This document shows positions 1 to 5,497 of a stretch of DNA of 5,543 nucleotides, in pieces. The first letter of the stretch is position 1. Every line of letters begins with the position of its first letter. Both the position numbers and the translations under genes were made by a program. Source of the DNA: an uncultured Bacilli bacterium (lineage in GTDB: Bacteria; Bacillota_I; Bacilli_A; RF39; UBA660); NCBI GenBank assembly GCA_944358665.1, contig CALVRP010000093.1, positions 1 through 5,543 of the forward strand. Direction: 5' to 3'. The notes below the pieces were generated by a model. It saw only the letters and a program-made list of their open reading frames with translations, was not told where the DNA came from and searched no databases.

Positions 1-7
1 TTCTCAT
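1..7 (-). CDS. possible start of a divergent gene, cut by the window edge
   Basis: On the minus strand an AAGGAG ribosome-binding-like sequence (complement of 19-24) is followed, 11 bases later, by an ATG at 7-5 and then AGA. This is the usual arrangement for a gene transcribed leftwards, away from the polymerase gene. Only two codons are visible, so the product cannot be named. The spacing is slightly long and no convincing -35/-10 pair precedes it, so this could be chance in AT-rich DNA. Confidence 0.25.
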
Positions 8-75
8 TTTTTTATCAGCTCCTTCTATTATGAGATAATATAAGTATATCAAAAAATCATAAATATCTACTAAAG

Positions 76-125
76 TTATGACTTTTTAACTTTAACATAT
101 TTATGACTTTTTATTTTAACATTTA
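76..125. repeat. imperfect 25-bp tandem repeat upstream of the polymerase gene
   Basis: Two adjacent units begin at 76 and 101. Both start with TTATGACTTTTTA and then carry TTTAACAT, with a one-base length difference in the middle. A third TTATGAC lies at 143-149. The repeats sit between the polymerase gene and the possible divergent start, where regulator sites would be expected, but nothing identifies a binding protein. They could equally be slippage products in AT-rich DNA. Confidence 0.6.
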
Positions 126-191
126 TACCTCTGTAATATATCTTATGACATAAAAAAGAAAAACCCTTTTTATTTTGATGAAAAAATAAAA

Positions 192-217
192 GTTTTTAAA
201 TTTTAAACTTTAAAAAC
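192..217. repeat. 9-bp perfect inverted repeat in the polymerase promoter region
   Basis: GTTTTTAAA at 192-200 is the exact reverse complement of TTTAAAAAC at 209-217, with an 8-base spacer. The right arm covers the -35 region and overlaps the first bases of the candidate LexA box. It could be an operator or a chance AT-rich palindrome. It has no T run, so it is not a terminator. Confidence 0.45.
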
Positions 218-226
218 AACCGTTCG
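213..226 (-). promoter_or_regulatory. candidate LexA/DinR SOS box in front of the polymerase gene
   Basis: Read on the minus strand the site is CGAACGGTTGTTTT. Against the Bacillus LexA consensus CGAACRNRYGTTYC it fits 12 of 14 positions, counting the free N; the left half-site CGAAC and the GTT of the right half are intact. It ends immediately before the extended -10 element, so a bound repressor would block RNA polymerase. SOS control is well known for Y-family polymerases in other bacteria. The degraded right end leaves some doubt. Confidence 0.5.
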
Positions 227-235
227 TGTTATAAT
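227..235 (+). promoter_or_regulatory. extended -10 promoter of the Y-family polymerase gene
   Basis: TGTTATAAT is a perfect extended -10 element, with TATAAT at 230-235. The -35 region 17 bases upstream (207-212, ACTTTA) is poor, which is tolerable for extended -10 promoters. Transcription should start near 242, leaving a leader of only about 10 bases, so the ribosome binding site AGGTGAT (242-248) would lie at the very 5' end of the mRNA. Confidence 0.6.
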
Positions 236-251
236 ATTATTAGGTGATATT

Positions 252-1466
252 ATGGCAAAAATAATTATGCATATAGATGTTAATAATGCTTTTTTATCGT
301 GGCTAGCGGTTTTGCTTTTAAAAGAAGGTTATAAAACGGATATTCGTAATACTTATGCGGTTATTGGTGGTGATGAAAAAGCCAGGCGTGGTATTGTTCT
401 CGCAAAATCGACACCAGCAAAGAAAAAAGGGGTCGTTACGGCGGAAACTATTTATTCGGCACGTAAAAAATGTCCTGGTTTAAAAGTGTATCCTCCTAAT
501 TATAATTGGTATAAACAAATGAGTGATAGTATGTTTAATTTAATTAGTGAATATACTCCAGATATTGAAAAAATGAGTATTGATGAATGTTTTGTTGACT
601 ATACTCCAGTTAAACATTTATATGGTGATGAAATAGAGTTTGCTTATAAAATAAAAAAAGAAATTAAAGAAAAATTAGGTTTTACGGTGAATGTTGGGGT
701 AGCAAACAATAAAATATGTGCGAAAATGGCTTCTGATTTATCAAAGCCTGATAAGGTTCACACTATTTTTAAAGAAGAAGTTCACGAAAAAATGTGGCCT
801 CTTCCTGTTAATGAATTATTTGGTATTGGTAAAAGAACTAGCGAGAAATTAAGTAATTTAGGAGTTAAAACTATTGGTGATTTAGCTAATTATAATGAAA
901 ATGAATTATATAAATATTTTAAAAATATGGCGCATGATATGATTGCCTCAGCTAATGGAATTGGTAGTGATTTTGTAAATAATGAAAAAGAAGACCCTAA
1001 GGGTATTGGTAATGAAACAACCTTAAATCATAATATTTATCACAAAGAAGAGTTATATCCTTATTTACTGGCTTTATCGGAAAATGTAACTTTAAGATTA
1101 CGTAAACAAGAAAAATATGCATATGTAATTGTCGTAACTTTAAAAGATAAATATTTTAAAAGAACTAGTCATCAGAAAAAATTGGTTAATGCAACTAATT
1201 TGACTGAAGAAGTATTTAAGGTTACCAAAGAAATTTTAGGTGAAATGGATGTTAATGATGGAGTGAGATTAATTGGTGTTCGTTTAGATTATTTAGTGGA
1301 TACTTCTGTGCATCAAGTGTCTTTGTTTGAGGATATTGAAAATAGAGATGATAATAAAGCTTTAGAAAAAACGGTAGATGAATTAAAAGAAAAATATGGT
1401 TTTAAAGTTATTGATAAAGCCTCTCTTTCTGAGGTTCGTGTTGGTAAAAAATACTTAAATAAATAG
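252..1466 (+). CDS. dinB: Y-family translesion DNA polymerase (DNA polymerase IV / UmuC-like)
   Basis: This is a 404-residue error-prone polymerase that extends primers past damaged template bases. Motifs seen: HIDVNNAF near the N-terminus, with metal-binding Asp9 and the steric-gate aromatic Phe14 that excludes ribonucleotides; the hallmark MSIDECFVDYT with Asp111/Glu112; a thumb with a helix-hairpin-helix-like LFGIGKRTSEKL (189-200); and a little-finger domain in about residues 250-350. QVSLF at 355-359 matches the beta-clamp binding motif. The length suits the longer Bacillota members of the family (about 410 residues). The start is supported by AGGTGAT four to five bases upstream and by alignment of the first metal-binding motif close to the N-terminus. 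The gene stands alone between its own promoter and terminator, and the candidate LexA box suggests DNA-damage induction. The family is certain; the choice between the DinB and UmuC-like names is a convention. Confidence 0.94.
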   Translation: MAKIIMHIDVNNAFLSWLAVLLLKEGYKTDIRNTYAVIGGDEKARRGIVLAKSTPAKKKGVVTAETIYSARKKCPGLKVYPPNYNWYKQMSDSMFNLISEYTPDIEKMSIDECFVDYTPVKHLYGDEIEFAYKIKKEIKEKLGFTVNVGVANNKICAKMASDLSKPDKVHTIFKEEVHEKMWPLPVNELFGIGKRTSEKLSNLGVKTIGDLANYNENELYKYFKNMAHDMIASANGIGSDFVNNEKEDPKGIGNETTLNHNIYHKEELYPYLLALSENVTLRLRKQEKYAYVIVVTLKDKYFKRTSHQKKLVNATNLTEEVFKVTKEILGEMDVNDGVRLIGVRLDYLVDTSVHQVSLFEDIENRDDNKALEKTVDELKEKYGFKVIDKASLSEVRVGKKYLNK

Positions 1467-1487
1467 TCTTGCGGCTATTTTTTCTTT
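1461..1487 (+). terminator. intrinsic terminator of the polymerase gene, overlapping its stop codon
   Basis: AAATAGTC (1461-1468) pairs with GGCTATTT (1473-1480) around a TTGC loop, with one G-T wobble, followed by the tract TTTCTTT. The TAG stop codon (1464-1466) lies inside the left arm, so a ribosome finishing translation would cover part of the hairpin. It separates the polymerase from tex. Confidence 0.7.
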
Positions 1488-1497
1488 ATGATATGAT
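1469..1497 (+). promoter_or_regulatory. candidate tex promoter nested in the upstream terminator
   Basis: TTGCGG (1469-1474), 17 bases, then TATGAT (1492-1497) gives an acceptable sigma-A promoter, with a start near 1504. The -35 lies in the loop and right arm of the polymerase terminator. A second possible -10, TGTTAGAAT at 1503-1511, is too close to the ribosome binding site to be attractive. Confidence 0.4.
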
Positions 1498-1514
1498 TAT
1501 ATTGTTAGAATATT

Positions 1515-1521
1515 GAAAGGA
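1515..1521 (+). promoter_or_regulatory. ribosome binding site that fixes the tex start
   Basis: GAAAGGA lies one base before the first in-frame ATG (1523) and seven bases before the second (1529). Only the second has workable spacing, so translation should begin at 1529. Confidence 0.7.
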
Positions 1522-1528
1522 TATGTTT

Positions 1529-3667
1529 ATGAATACAGAAATTATTAAAAACATAAGTGAAGAATTAAAAGTTAAAACAGTGCAAGTAGAAAAAACTTTA
1601 AAGTTATTAGAAGAAGGAAATACTATTCCTTTTATTTCTAGGTACCGTAAAGAAGTTACTGGTAATTTAGATGAGGAACAAATAAGAAAAATTAATGAAG
1701 TTTATATGTATGAAGTTAATCTTTTAAAAAGAAAAGAAGATGTTATTCGCTTAATTGATGAAAAAGGTTTATTAACACCAGAATTAAAAGAGCAAATAAT
1801 GAAAGCTAGCAAGCTTGTTGAAGTAGAGGATTTATATAGACCATTTAAAGAAAAGAAAAAAACTAAAGCTACTGAAGCTATTAAAAATGGACTTGAACCT
1901 TTAGCTAAACAAATAATGGCTTACACAAGTAAATCGTTAGCCGAACTTGTAAAACCTTATTTAAGTGAAAATGTTAAAACTAAAGATGATGCTTTACTTG
2001 GCGCTAGCTATATTATTGCGGAGTGGATTAGTGATAATGCTTACTATCGTAAATGGATAAGAAATTATACCTTTAATACAGGAATTATTACTTGTAAAAA
2101 GAAGAAAAATGTCGAAGATGAAAATAAAGTTTATGAAATGTATTATGATTTCACAGAAAAAGTTAAATATTCTAAAGGTTACCGAGTTCTTGCAATTAAT
2201 AGAGCGGAAAAGGAAAAAATTATTACGGTTTCGATAGATGTAGATAAAGAACGTATAATAAAATATTTAGAAGAAAAAAATATAAAAAAAGAAGGTCCAT
2301 ATAATTATATAATTAAAGATGCAATAAAAGATAGTTATAAAAGATTAATTGCGCCTTCAGTAGAAAGAGAAATTAGAAGTGAACTTACTTTAAAAGCAGA
2401 AGATGAAGCGACAGATAATTTTGGTAAAAATTTAGAAAAACTGCTAATGCAACCGCCAATGAAAGAGAAAATGGTTTTAGGATTTGATCCAGCTTATAGA
2501 ACAGGGTGCAAATTAGCAGTTGTTGACCCCACAGGAAAAATGTTAGACATTAAAGTCATTTATCCACATGAACCAAAAAAAGATGTAGAAGGAAGTAAGA
2601 AAACCTTATTAGAGTTAATTAATAAGTACCATATTGACATTATTGCCATTGGTAATGGAACCGCTTCAAGAGAAAGTGAAGCTTTTGTTTCCGATGTAAT
2701 TAAAGAGTTTAATTTAGATACTAAATATATTATAGTAAGTGAAGCCGGGGCGTCTGTTTATTCGGCTAGTAAATTAGCGATTAATGAATTTCCAAGTTTA
2801 CATGTTGAAGAACGTAGTGCAATTAGTATTGCCAGGAGATTGCAAGATCCTCTTTCTGAACTTGTTAAAATTGATCCTGAAAGTATTGGCGTTGGCCTAT
2901 ACCAACACGATATTCCTGATAAAAAATTAAAAACATCTTTAGATTTTGTAGTTAGTAAGGCTGTTAATAGTGTTGGCGTTAATATTAATACGGCTAGTAA
3001 GTCTTTGCTAAAATATGTTTCTGGTCTTACAAAATCTAATATTGAGAAGTTAGTTAAGTATCGTGATGAACATGGAAAAATTATGGGCAGAGATATTATT
3101 AGTAAATTACTTAGTCCGAAAACCTATACTCAAGCAGTTGGTTTTTTAAGGATTACTGATGGCGATAATGTTTTAGATAGTACAGATATTCATCCAGAAA
3201 GTTATGCGGTTACTTTAAAACTTTTAGATAGTTTAAATCTTTCTTTAAGTGATATTGGAACAGATAAGATGAAATTTGATATTAATATTAAAGAATATGC
3301 GGAAAAACTAGGAACTGATATATATACTTTAGAAGATATTATTAAATCTTTAAAAAAACCTAATCGTGATCCACGTGATGAAATGGATGCGCCGATATTA
3401 AAAAGTGATATATTACATTTAGAAGATTTAAAAGTGGGTATGAAATTACAAGGTACTGTTCGTAATGTTACGCCATTCGGCGCTTTTATCGATATTGGAC
3501 TTAAAAATGATGGTTTGGCGCATATCTCTAAGTTAACAACAAAGTTTATTAAGCATCCGATGGAAGTGGTTAATGTAGGTGATATTGTTGATTGTTATGT
3601 TGATGAAATTCATTTAGATAAAAATAAAGTTTCTTTATCATTATTAAAACCAGAGGCAAATGTATGA
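1529..3667 (+). CDS. tex: Tex family S1 RNA-binding transcription accessory protein
   Basis: The 712-residue protein matches the usual length of Tex (B. subtilis YdcI is about 719). Tex is a conserved nucleic-acid-binding protein linked to transcription elongation, stress and RNA handling; its exact role is still unsettled. Domains in order: a helical Tex_N region with the hallmark NTIPFISRYRKEVTG and LDEEQIR (about residues 30-55); a YqgF/RNase H-like domain from about 314 with VLGFDPAYRTGCKLAVVD, IGNGTASRESE and SEAGASVYSASKLA; helix-hairpin-helix repeats about 470-540 (NSVGVNINTAS); and a C-terminal S1 domain about 632-704 with GTVRNVTPFGAFIDIG and GLAHISK. Start 1529 is preferred over ATG 1523 because of ribosome binding site spacing, and MNTEIIKNI resembles typical Tex N-termini. 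The UGA stop overlaps the start of the lipoprotein gene. No domain is missing. Confidence 0.96.
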   Translation: MNTEIIKNISEELKVKTVQVEKTLKLLEEGNTIPFISRYRKEVTGNLDEEQIRKINEVYMYEVNLLKRKEDVIRLIDEKGLLTPELKEQIMKASKLVEVEDLYRPFKEKKKTKATEAIKNGLEPLAKQIMAYTSKSLAELVKPYLSENVKTKDDALLGASYIIAEWISDNAYYRKWIRNYTFNTGIITCKKKKNVEDENKVYEMYYDFTEKVKYSKGYRVLAINRAEKEKIITVSIDVDKERIIKYLEEKNIKKEGPYNYIIKDAIKDSYKRLIAPSVEREIRSELTLKAEDEATDNFGKNLEKLLMQPPMKEKMVLGFDPAYRTGCKLAVVDPTGKMLDIKVIYPHEPKKDVEGSKKTLLELINKYHIDIIAIGNGTASRESEAFVSDVIKEFNLDTKYIIVSEAGASVYSASKLAINEFPSLHVEERSAISIARRLQDPLSELVKIDPESIGVGLYQHDIPDKKLKTSLDFVVSKAVNSVGVNINTASKSLLKYVSGLTKSNIEKLVKYRDEHGKIMGRDIISKLLSPKTYTQAVGFLRITDGDNVLDSTDIHPESYAVTLKLLDSLNLSLSDIGTDKMKFDINIKEYAEKLGTDIYTLEDIIKSLKKPNRDPRDEMDAPILKSDILHLEDLKVGMKLQGTVRNVTPFGAFIDIGLKNDGLAHISKLTTKFIKHPMEVVNVGDIVDCYVDEIHLDKNKVSLSLLKPEANV

Positions 3668-4086
3668 GGAAATTAATTTTATTAAGTCTTTTATTTTTAT
3701 TAACTGGTTGTGATAGTACTGAAGTATTTGAAAAAGAGTGCTCACAGAAAGTAAATTCAGAAAACACTAAATATACCCAAAATGTAAAGTTTGTATATAC
3801 AAATACTGATGAAGTTTTAAATGTAATTGTTACTAATAAATATAAGAGTGATGATTCTAGTGAATTAGAATTGATTAAGGAGAGCGCGACTTCTTATAAT
3901 AATAATTTAGCTAAATCTGAAAATATTAAAATTCAGATTATTAAAGACGAGGATGCTGAATATGTAGTTCGATATAATTTTGATGTTGCGAAAATGAGTA
4001 AAGAGGAATTAAATAAATTTAATTTAAAGAAAGATTGGATTAAATTAAATAATAAAATAAATGAAAGTGATTTAGAGTGCCGTTAA
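3664..4086 (+). CDS. small putative lipoprotein (YehR/DUF1307-like at best)
   Basis: The 140-residue product begins MRKLILLSLLFLLTGC: a short basic start, a hydrophobic stretch and the lipobox LTGC. It should be exported, lipid-modified on Cys16 and anchored to the outer face of the membrane. The mature part is polar, Lys/Asp/Glu/Asn-rich and looks alternately strand and helix; Cys26 and Cys139 could form a disulfide joining the two ends. The plan, with a Tyr/Val strand block, a helix and then a strand ending YNFDVAKMSKEEL, recalls the YehR/DUF1307 lipoproteins, but that is only an impression. Its function is unknown. The ATG overlaps the tex stop as ATGA, and GAGG (3653-3656) lies seven bases upstream, so it is probably translated from the tex mRNA. 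No clear terminator follows. Confidence 0.85.
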   Translation: MRKLILLSLLFLLTGCDSTEVFEKECSQKVNSENTKYTQNVKFVYTNTDEVLNVIVTNKYKSDDSSELELIKESATSYNNNLAKSENIKIQIIKDEDAEYVVRYNFDVAKMSKEELNKFNLKKDWIKLNNKINESDLECR

Positions 4087-4101
4087 AATAAAAAATATCT
4101 C

Positions 4102-4130
4102 TTGAATTTTATATTTAATTGTGCTATTCT
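4102..4130 (+). promoter_or_regulatory. promoter of the first surface-protein gene
   Basis: TTGAAT (4102-4107), a 17-base spacer, and TATTCT (4125-4130) preceded by TG at 4122-4123 form an extended -10 promoter. Transcription should start near 4137, just before the conserved leader. The layout matches that of the second surface gene, which strengthens the call. Confidence 0.65.
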
Positions 4131-4143
4131 ATAATTAATGGTA

Positions 4144-4159
4144 GGGAAGTGTACTTGCC
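4144..4159 (+). promoter_or_regulatory. conserved leader dyad, copy 1 (operator or 5' mRNA hairpin)
   Basis: GGGAAGTGTACTTGCC is an imperfect two-fold symmetric site, GG-x-AAGT-GT-ACTT-x-CC. It lies in a block (4137-4166) nearly identical to 4810-4839 in front of the paralog. The mismatched symmetric pair is G/G here and A/A in copy 2. The block starts at the predicted +1. It could be an operator for a dimeric repressor, or fold in RNA as GG/CC plus AAG/CUU around a UGUA loop. Confidence 0.6.
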
Positions 4160-4187
4160 AAATATAATAAAAAGAAAGGAAGAAATT

Positions 4188-4727
4188 ATGAACGAAAGAC
4201 ATGAATCAAGAAATAAAAATATTTTAATAGGAGCATTGCTTGCTGTAGTATTAATAATGGGTGTAGGTTATGCAGCATTTGCTCAACAACTTACAATTAA
4301 TGGTAATGCTAATATTACATCAACATGGGATGTCCATATTAAAAGTATTACACCAGGTGAGCCAGTTGGTACAGCTTCTAATGTAAGTGCGACTGTAGAT
4401 AGTGCTACTCAAGCAACATTTAAAGCTAATTTAGTAAGTCCAGGAGATTCTATTACTTATACAGTTGTTGTTGAAAATAGTGGAACTTTACCAGCTATAG
4501 TAGCAGAAAATGGTATTACATTTACTGAAGGACCAAATAATCAGGCTATTAAATATTCATATAGCGGTATTACAGCTGGAACTACAAAAGTAGCAGCTAA
4601 TAATGGAACCGCTACGTTTACAGTGACAGTTACTTATGATTCTAGTATAACTGAGCAGCCAGAAGAATCACAATTAAGTAATGATTTAACTATGACACTT
4701 AATTTTGTACAAGATCAAACAGCGTAA
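4188..4727 (+). CDS. secreted TasA/camelysin-like beta-sandwich surface protein, paralog 1
   Basis: The product has 179 residues. A charged N-terminus (MNERHESRNKN) is followed by a hydrophobic segment (about 12-32) ending GYAAFA|QQ, a good signal peptidase site after Ala32. This resembles the signal peptides of TasA/camelysin-type proteins, which use the SipW peptidase; no sipW is in view. The exported part is all-beta: SPGDSITYTVVVENSGTLPA (84-103), ITFTEG (110-115) and TFTVTVTYD (143-151) match the Ig-like repeats of that group. There is no cysteine, no LPXTG anchor and no C-terminal membrane helix, so it is either released, assembled into fibres, or stays membrane-bound if uncleaved. Start 4188 has AAAGGA seven bases upstream; longer forms would run into the leader and promoter. 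Role in fibre or matrix formation is inference from the fold only. Confidence 0.75.
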   Translation: MNERHESRNKNILIGALLAVVLIMGVGYAAFAQQLTINGNANITSTWDVHIKSITPGEPVGTASNVSATVDSATQATFKANLVSPGDSITYTVVVENSGTLPAIVAENGITFTEGPNNQAIKYSYSGITAGTTKVAANNGTATFTVTVTYDSSITEQPEESQLSNDLTMTLNFVQDQTA

Positions 4728-4729
4728 AG

Positions 4730-4754
4730 TCAGAAATAATTTTCTGATTTTTTT
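4730..4754 (+). terminator. intrinsic terminator of surface-protein gene 1
   Basis: TCAGAAA (4730-4736) and TTTCTGA (4741-4747) form a perfect 7-bp stem with a TAAT loop, followed by seven T. It starts two bases after the stop codon and insulates the two paralogs. Confidence 0.85.
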
Positions 4755-4774
4755 GTGGAAATTTGTAAAAATTA

Positions 4775-4803
4775 TTGAAAAAAAATATTTGTTATGATAT
4801 AGT
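4775..4803 (+). promoter_or_regulatory. promoter of the second surface-protein gene
   Basis: TTGAAA (4775-4780), exactly 17 bases, then TATAGT (4798-4803) preceded by TG at 4795-4796 is a strong extended -10 promoter. The predicted start is near 4810. The distance from the -10 to the conserved GGTAGG is nine bases, the same as for the first gene. Confidence 0.75.
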
Positions 4804-4816
4804 ATAGTCAATGGTA

Positions 4817-4832
4817 GGAAAGTGTACTTACC
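4817..4832 (+). promoter_or_regulatory. conserved leader dyad, copy 2 (operator or 5' mRNA hairpin)
   Basis: GGAAAGTGTACTTACC is the second copy of the site at 4144-4159. It differs only at the two symmetric mismatch positions (4819 and 4830), which are A/A here and G/G in copy 1. The flanks AATGGTA and AAATATA are identical in both copies. The position just after the predicted transcription start suits a repressor operator or a 5' RNA structure. Confidence 0.6.
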
Positions 4833-4847
4833 AAATATATGAAGTAG

Positions 4848-4853
4848 AAAGGA
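4848..4853 (+). promoter_or_regulatory. ribosome binding site that points to a GTG start for surface gene 2
   Basis: AAAGGA at 4848-4853 overlaps the in-frame ATG at 4853, which therefore cannot use it. The in-frame GTG at 4862 is eight bases downstream and aligns with the ATG of paralog 1 (GTG AAC versus ATG AAC). Confidence 0.6.
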
Positions 4854-4861
4854 TGAAAAAA

Positions 4862-5410
4862 GTGAACAACGAAAAACACGAATCAAGAAATAAGAATATT
4901 TTAATAGGTGCACTGCTTGCTGTTATATTAATTATGGGAGTTGGTTATGCAGCATTTGCTCAACAACTTACAATTAATGGTACAGCATCAATTTCATCAA
5001 CTTGGCAAGTTGAGTTAACTAATATTGAATCTACTGGTCATACTGGTACTGGTGTAGACGTTCCTTATGCTGCTGGAACTGCAGAAGATGGAACTAAATT
5101 AGTTAATTCTACAACAGCTCAATTTAAAGCAGATTTAAAAAGCCCAGGAGATTCAGTTACTTATACTGTAACAGTAGAAAATAAGGGTAATATTGATGCT
5201 GAAGTAGGTAGCATTACATTTACTGAAGGTAATGAGGCAGCACCAATTTCATATTCATATACTGGAATTAATGAAGGTGACCCATTAAATGCTTCTGGTA
5301 ATACAACATTCACAGTAACAGTTACTTATGATGAAAGTGTTGAATCACAACCAGAAATTACAGATAATACAGTAACAATGACAATTAACTACGTTCAAGC
5401 AGGAGCATAA
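4862..5410 (+). CDS. secreted TasA/camelysin-like beta-sandwich surface protein, paralog 2
   Basis: The product has 182 residues from a GTG start. It shares with paralog 1 the HESRNKNILIGALLAV signal segment, the GYAAFA|QQ cleavage site (after Ala33) and LTINGxAxIxSTW. It then differs in about residues 50-88, where it carries an insertion, before the common core SPGDSVTYTVTVENKGNIDA (94-113), ITFTEG (118-123) and TFTVTVTYD (149-157), ending MTINYVQAGA. It has no cysteine, no sortase motif and no C-terminal anchor. It is probably exported to the cell surface or medium; fibre formation as in TasA is possible but unproven. ATG 4853 (185 residues) and ATG 4811 (199 residues, from within the leader) are alternatives with worse ribosome binding spacing. 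An insertion sequence begins six bases after the stop, so the native terminator appears lost. Confidence 0.75.
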   Translation: MNNEKHESRNKNILIGALLAVILIMGVGYAAFAQQLTINGTASISSTWQVELTNIESTGHTGTGVDVPYAAGTAEDGTKLVNSTTAQFKADLKSPGDSVTYTVTVENKGNIDAEVGSITFTEGNEAAPISYSYTGINEGDPLNASGNTTFTVTVTYDESVESQPEITDNTVTMTINYVQAGA

Positions 5411-5473
5411 AAAGACGGTTCTTTGTCAAATAGTGGGGGAAAGTAAAAATCCCATGGCAAAGTAATAGACGAG

Positions 5474-5497
5474 AAGCATAAAAATTATGCTTTTTTT
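5474..5497 (+). terminator. intrinsic terminator inside the insertion-sequence end
   Basis: AAGCATAA (5474-5481) and TTATGCTT (5485-5492) form a perfect 8-bp stem with a 3-base loop; the T run extends to 5497. It works for rightward transcripts, so it would stop transcription from the surface genes entering the element. On the other strand there is no T tract, so it does not serve the transposase. The transposase stop codon lies in the right arm. Confidence 0.75.

Noticed and set aside
151..178. Possible terminator AAAAA-CCC-TTTTT
   Set aside because: The stem is only A-T pairs with a mismatch, so it would be too weak; no gene end points to it on either strand.
1523..1528. Tex start at the first ATG
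   Set aside because: It is one base from the ribosome binding site; the ATG at 1529 has proper spacing.
3570..3767. 65-codon open frame on the minus strand
   Set aside because: It lies antisense to the S1 domain of tex and the lipoprotein start, has no ribosome binding site, and its composition looks like the shadow of real genes.
4119..4187. Longer N-terminus for surface protein 1 from an upstream TTG
   Set aside because: This start lies within the promoter spacer, upstream of the predicted transcription start; the ATG at 4188 has a well-spaced ribosome binding site and matches the paralog.
4686..4913. 75-codon open frame on the minus strand
   Set aside because: It covers the terminator, promoter and signal-peptide region of the surface genes; the hydrophobic look is the antisense of AT-rich DNA.
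5411..5497. Riboswitch-like structured RNA followed by a terminator
   Set aside because: The stems are real, but no downstream gene in the plus direction is visible, no known riboswitch core was recognised, and the terminal-repeat sequence plus transposase-like frame explain the region better.
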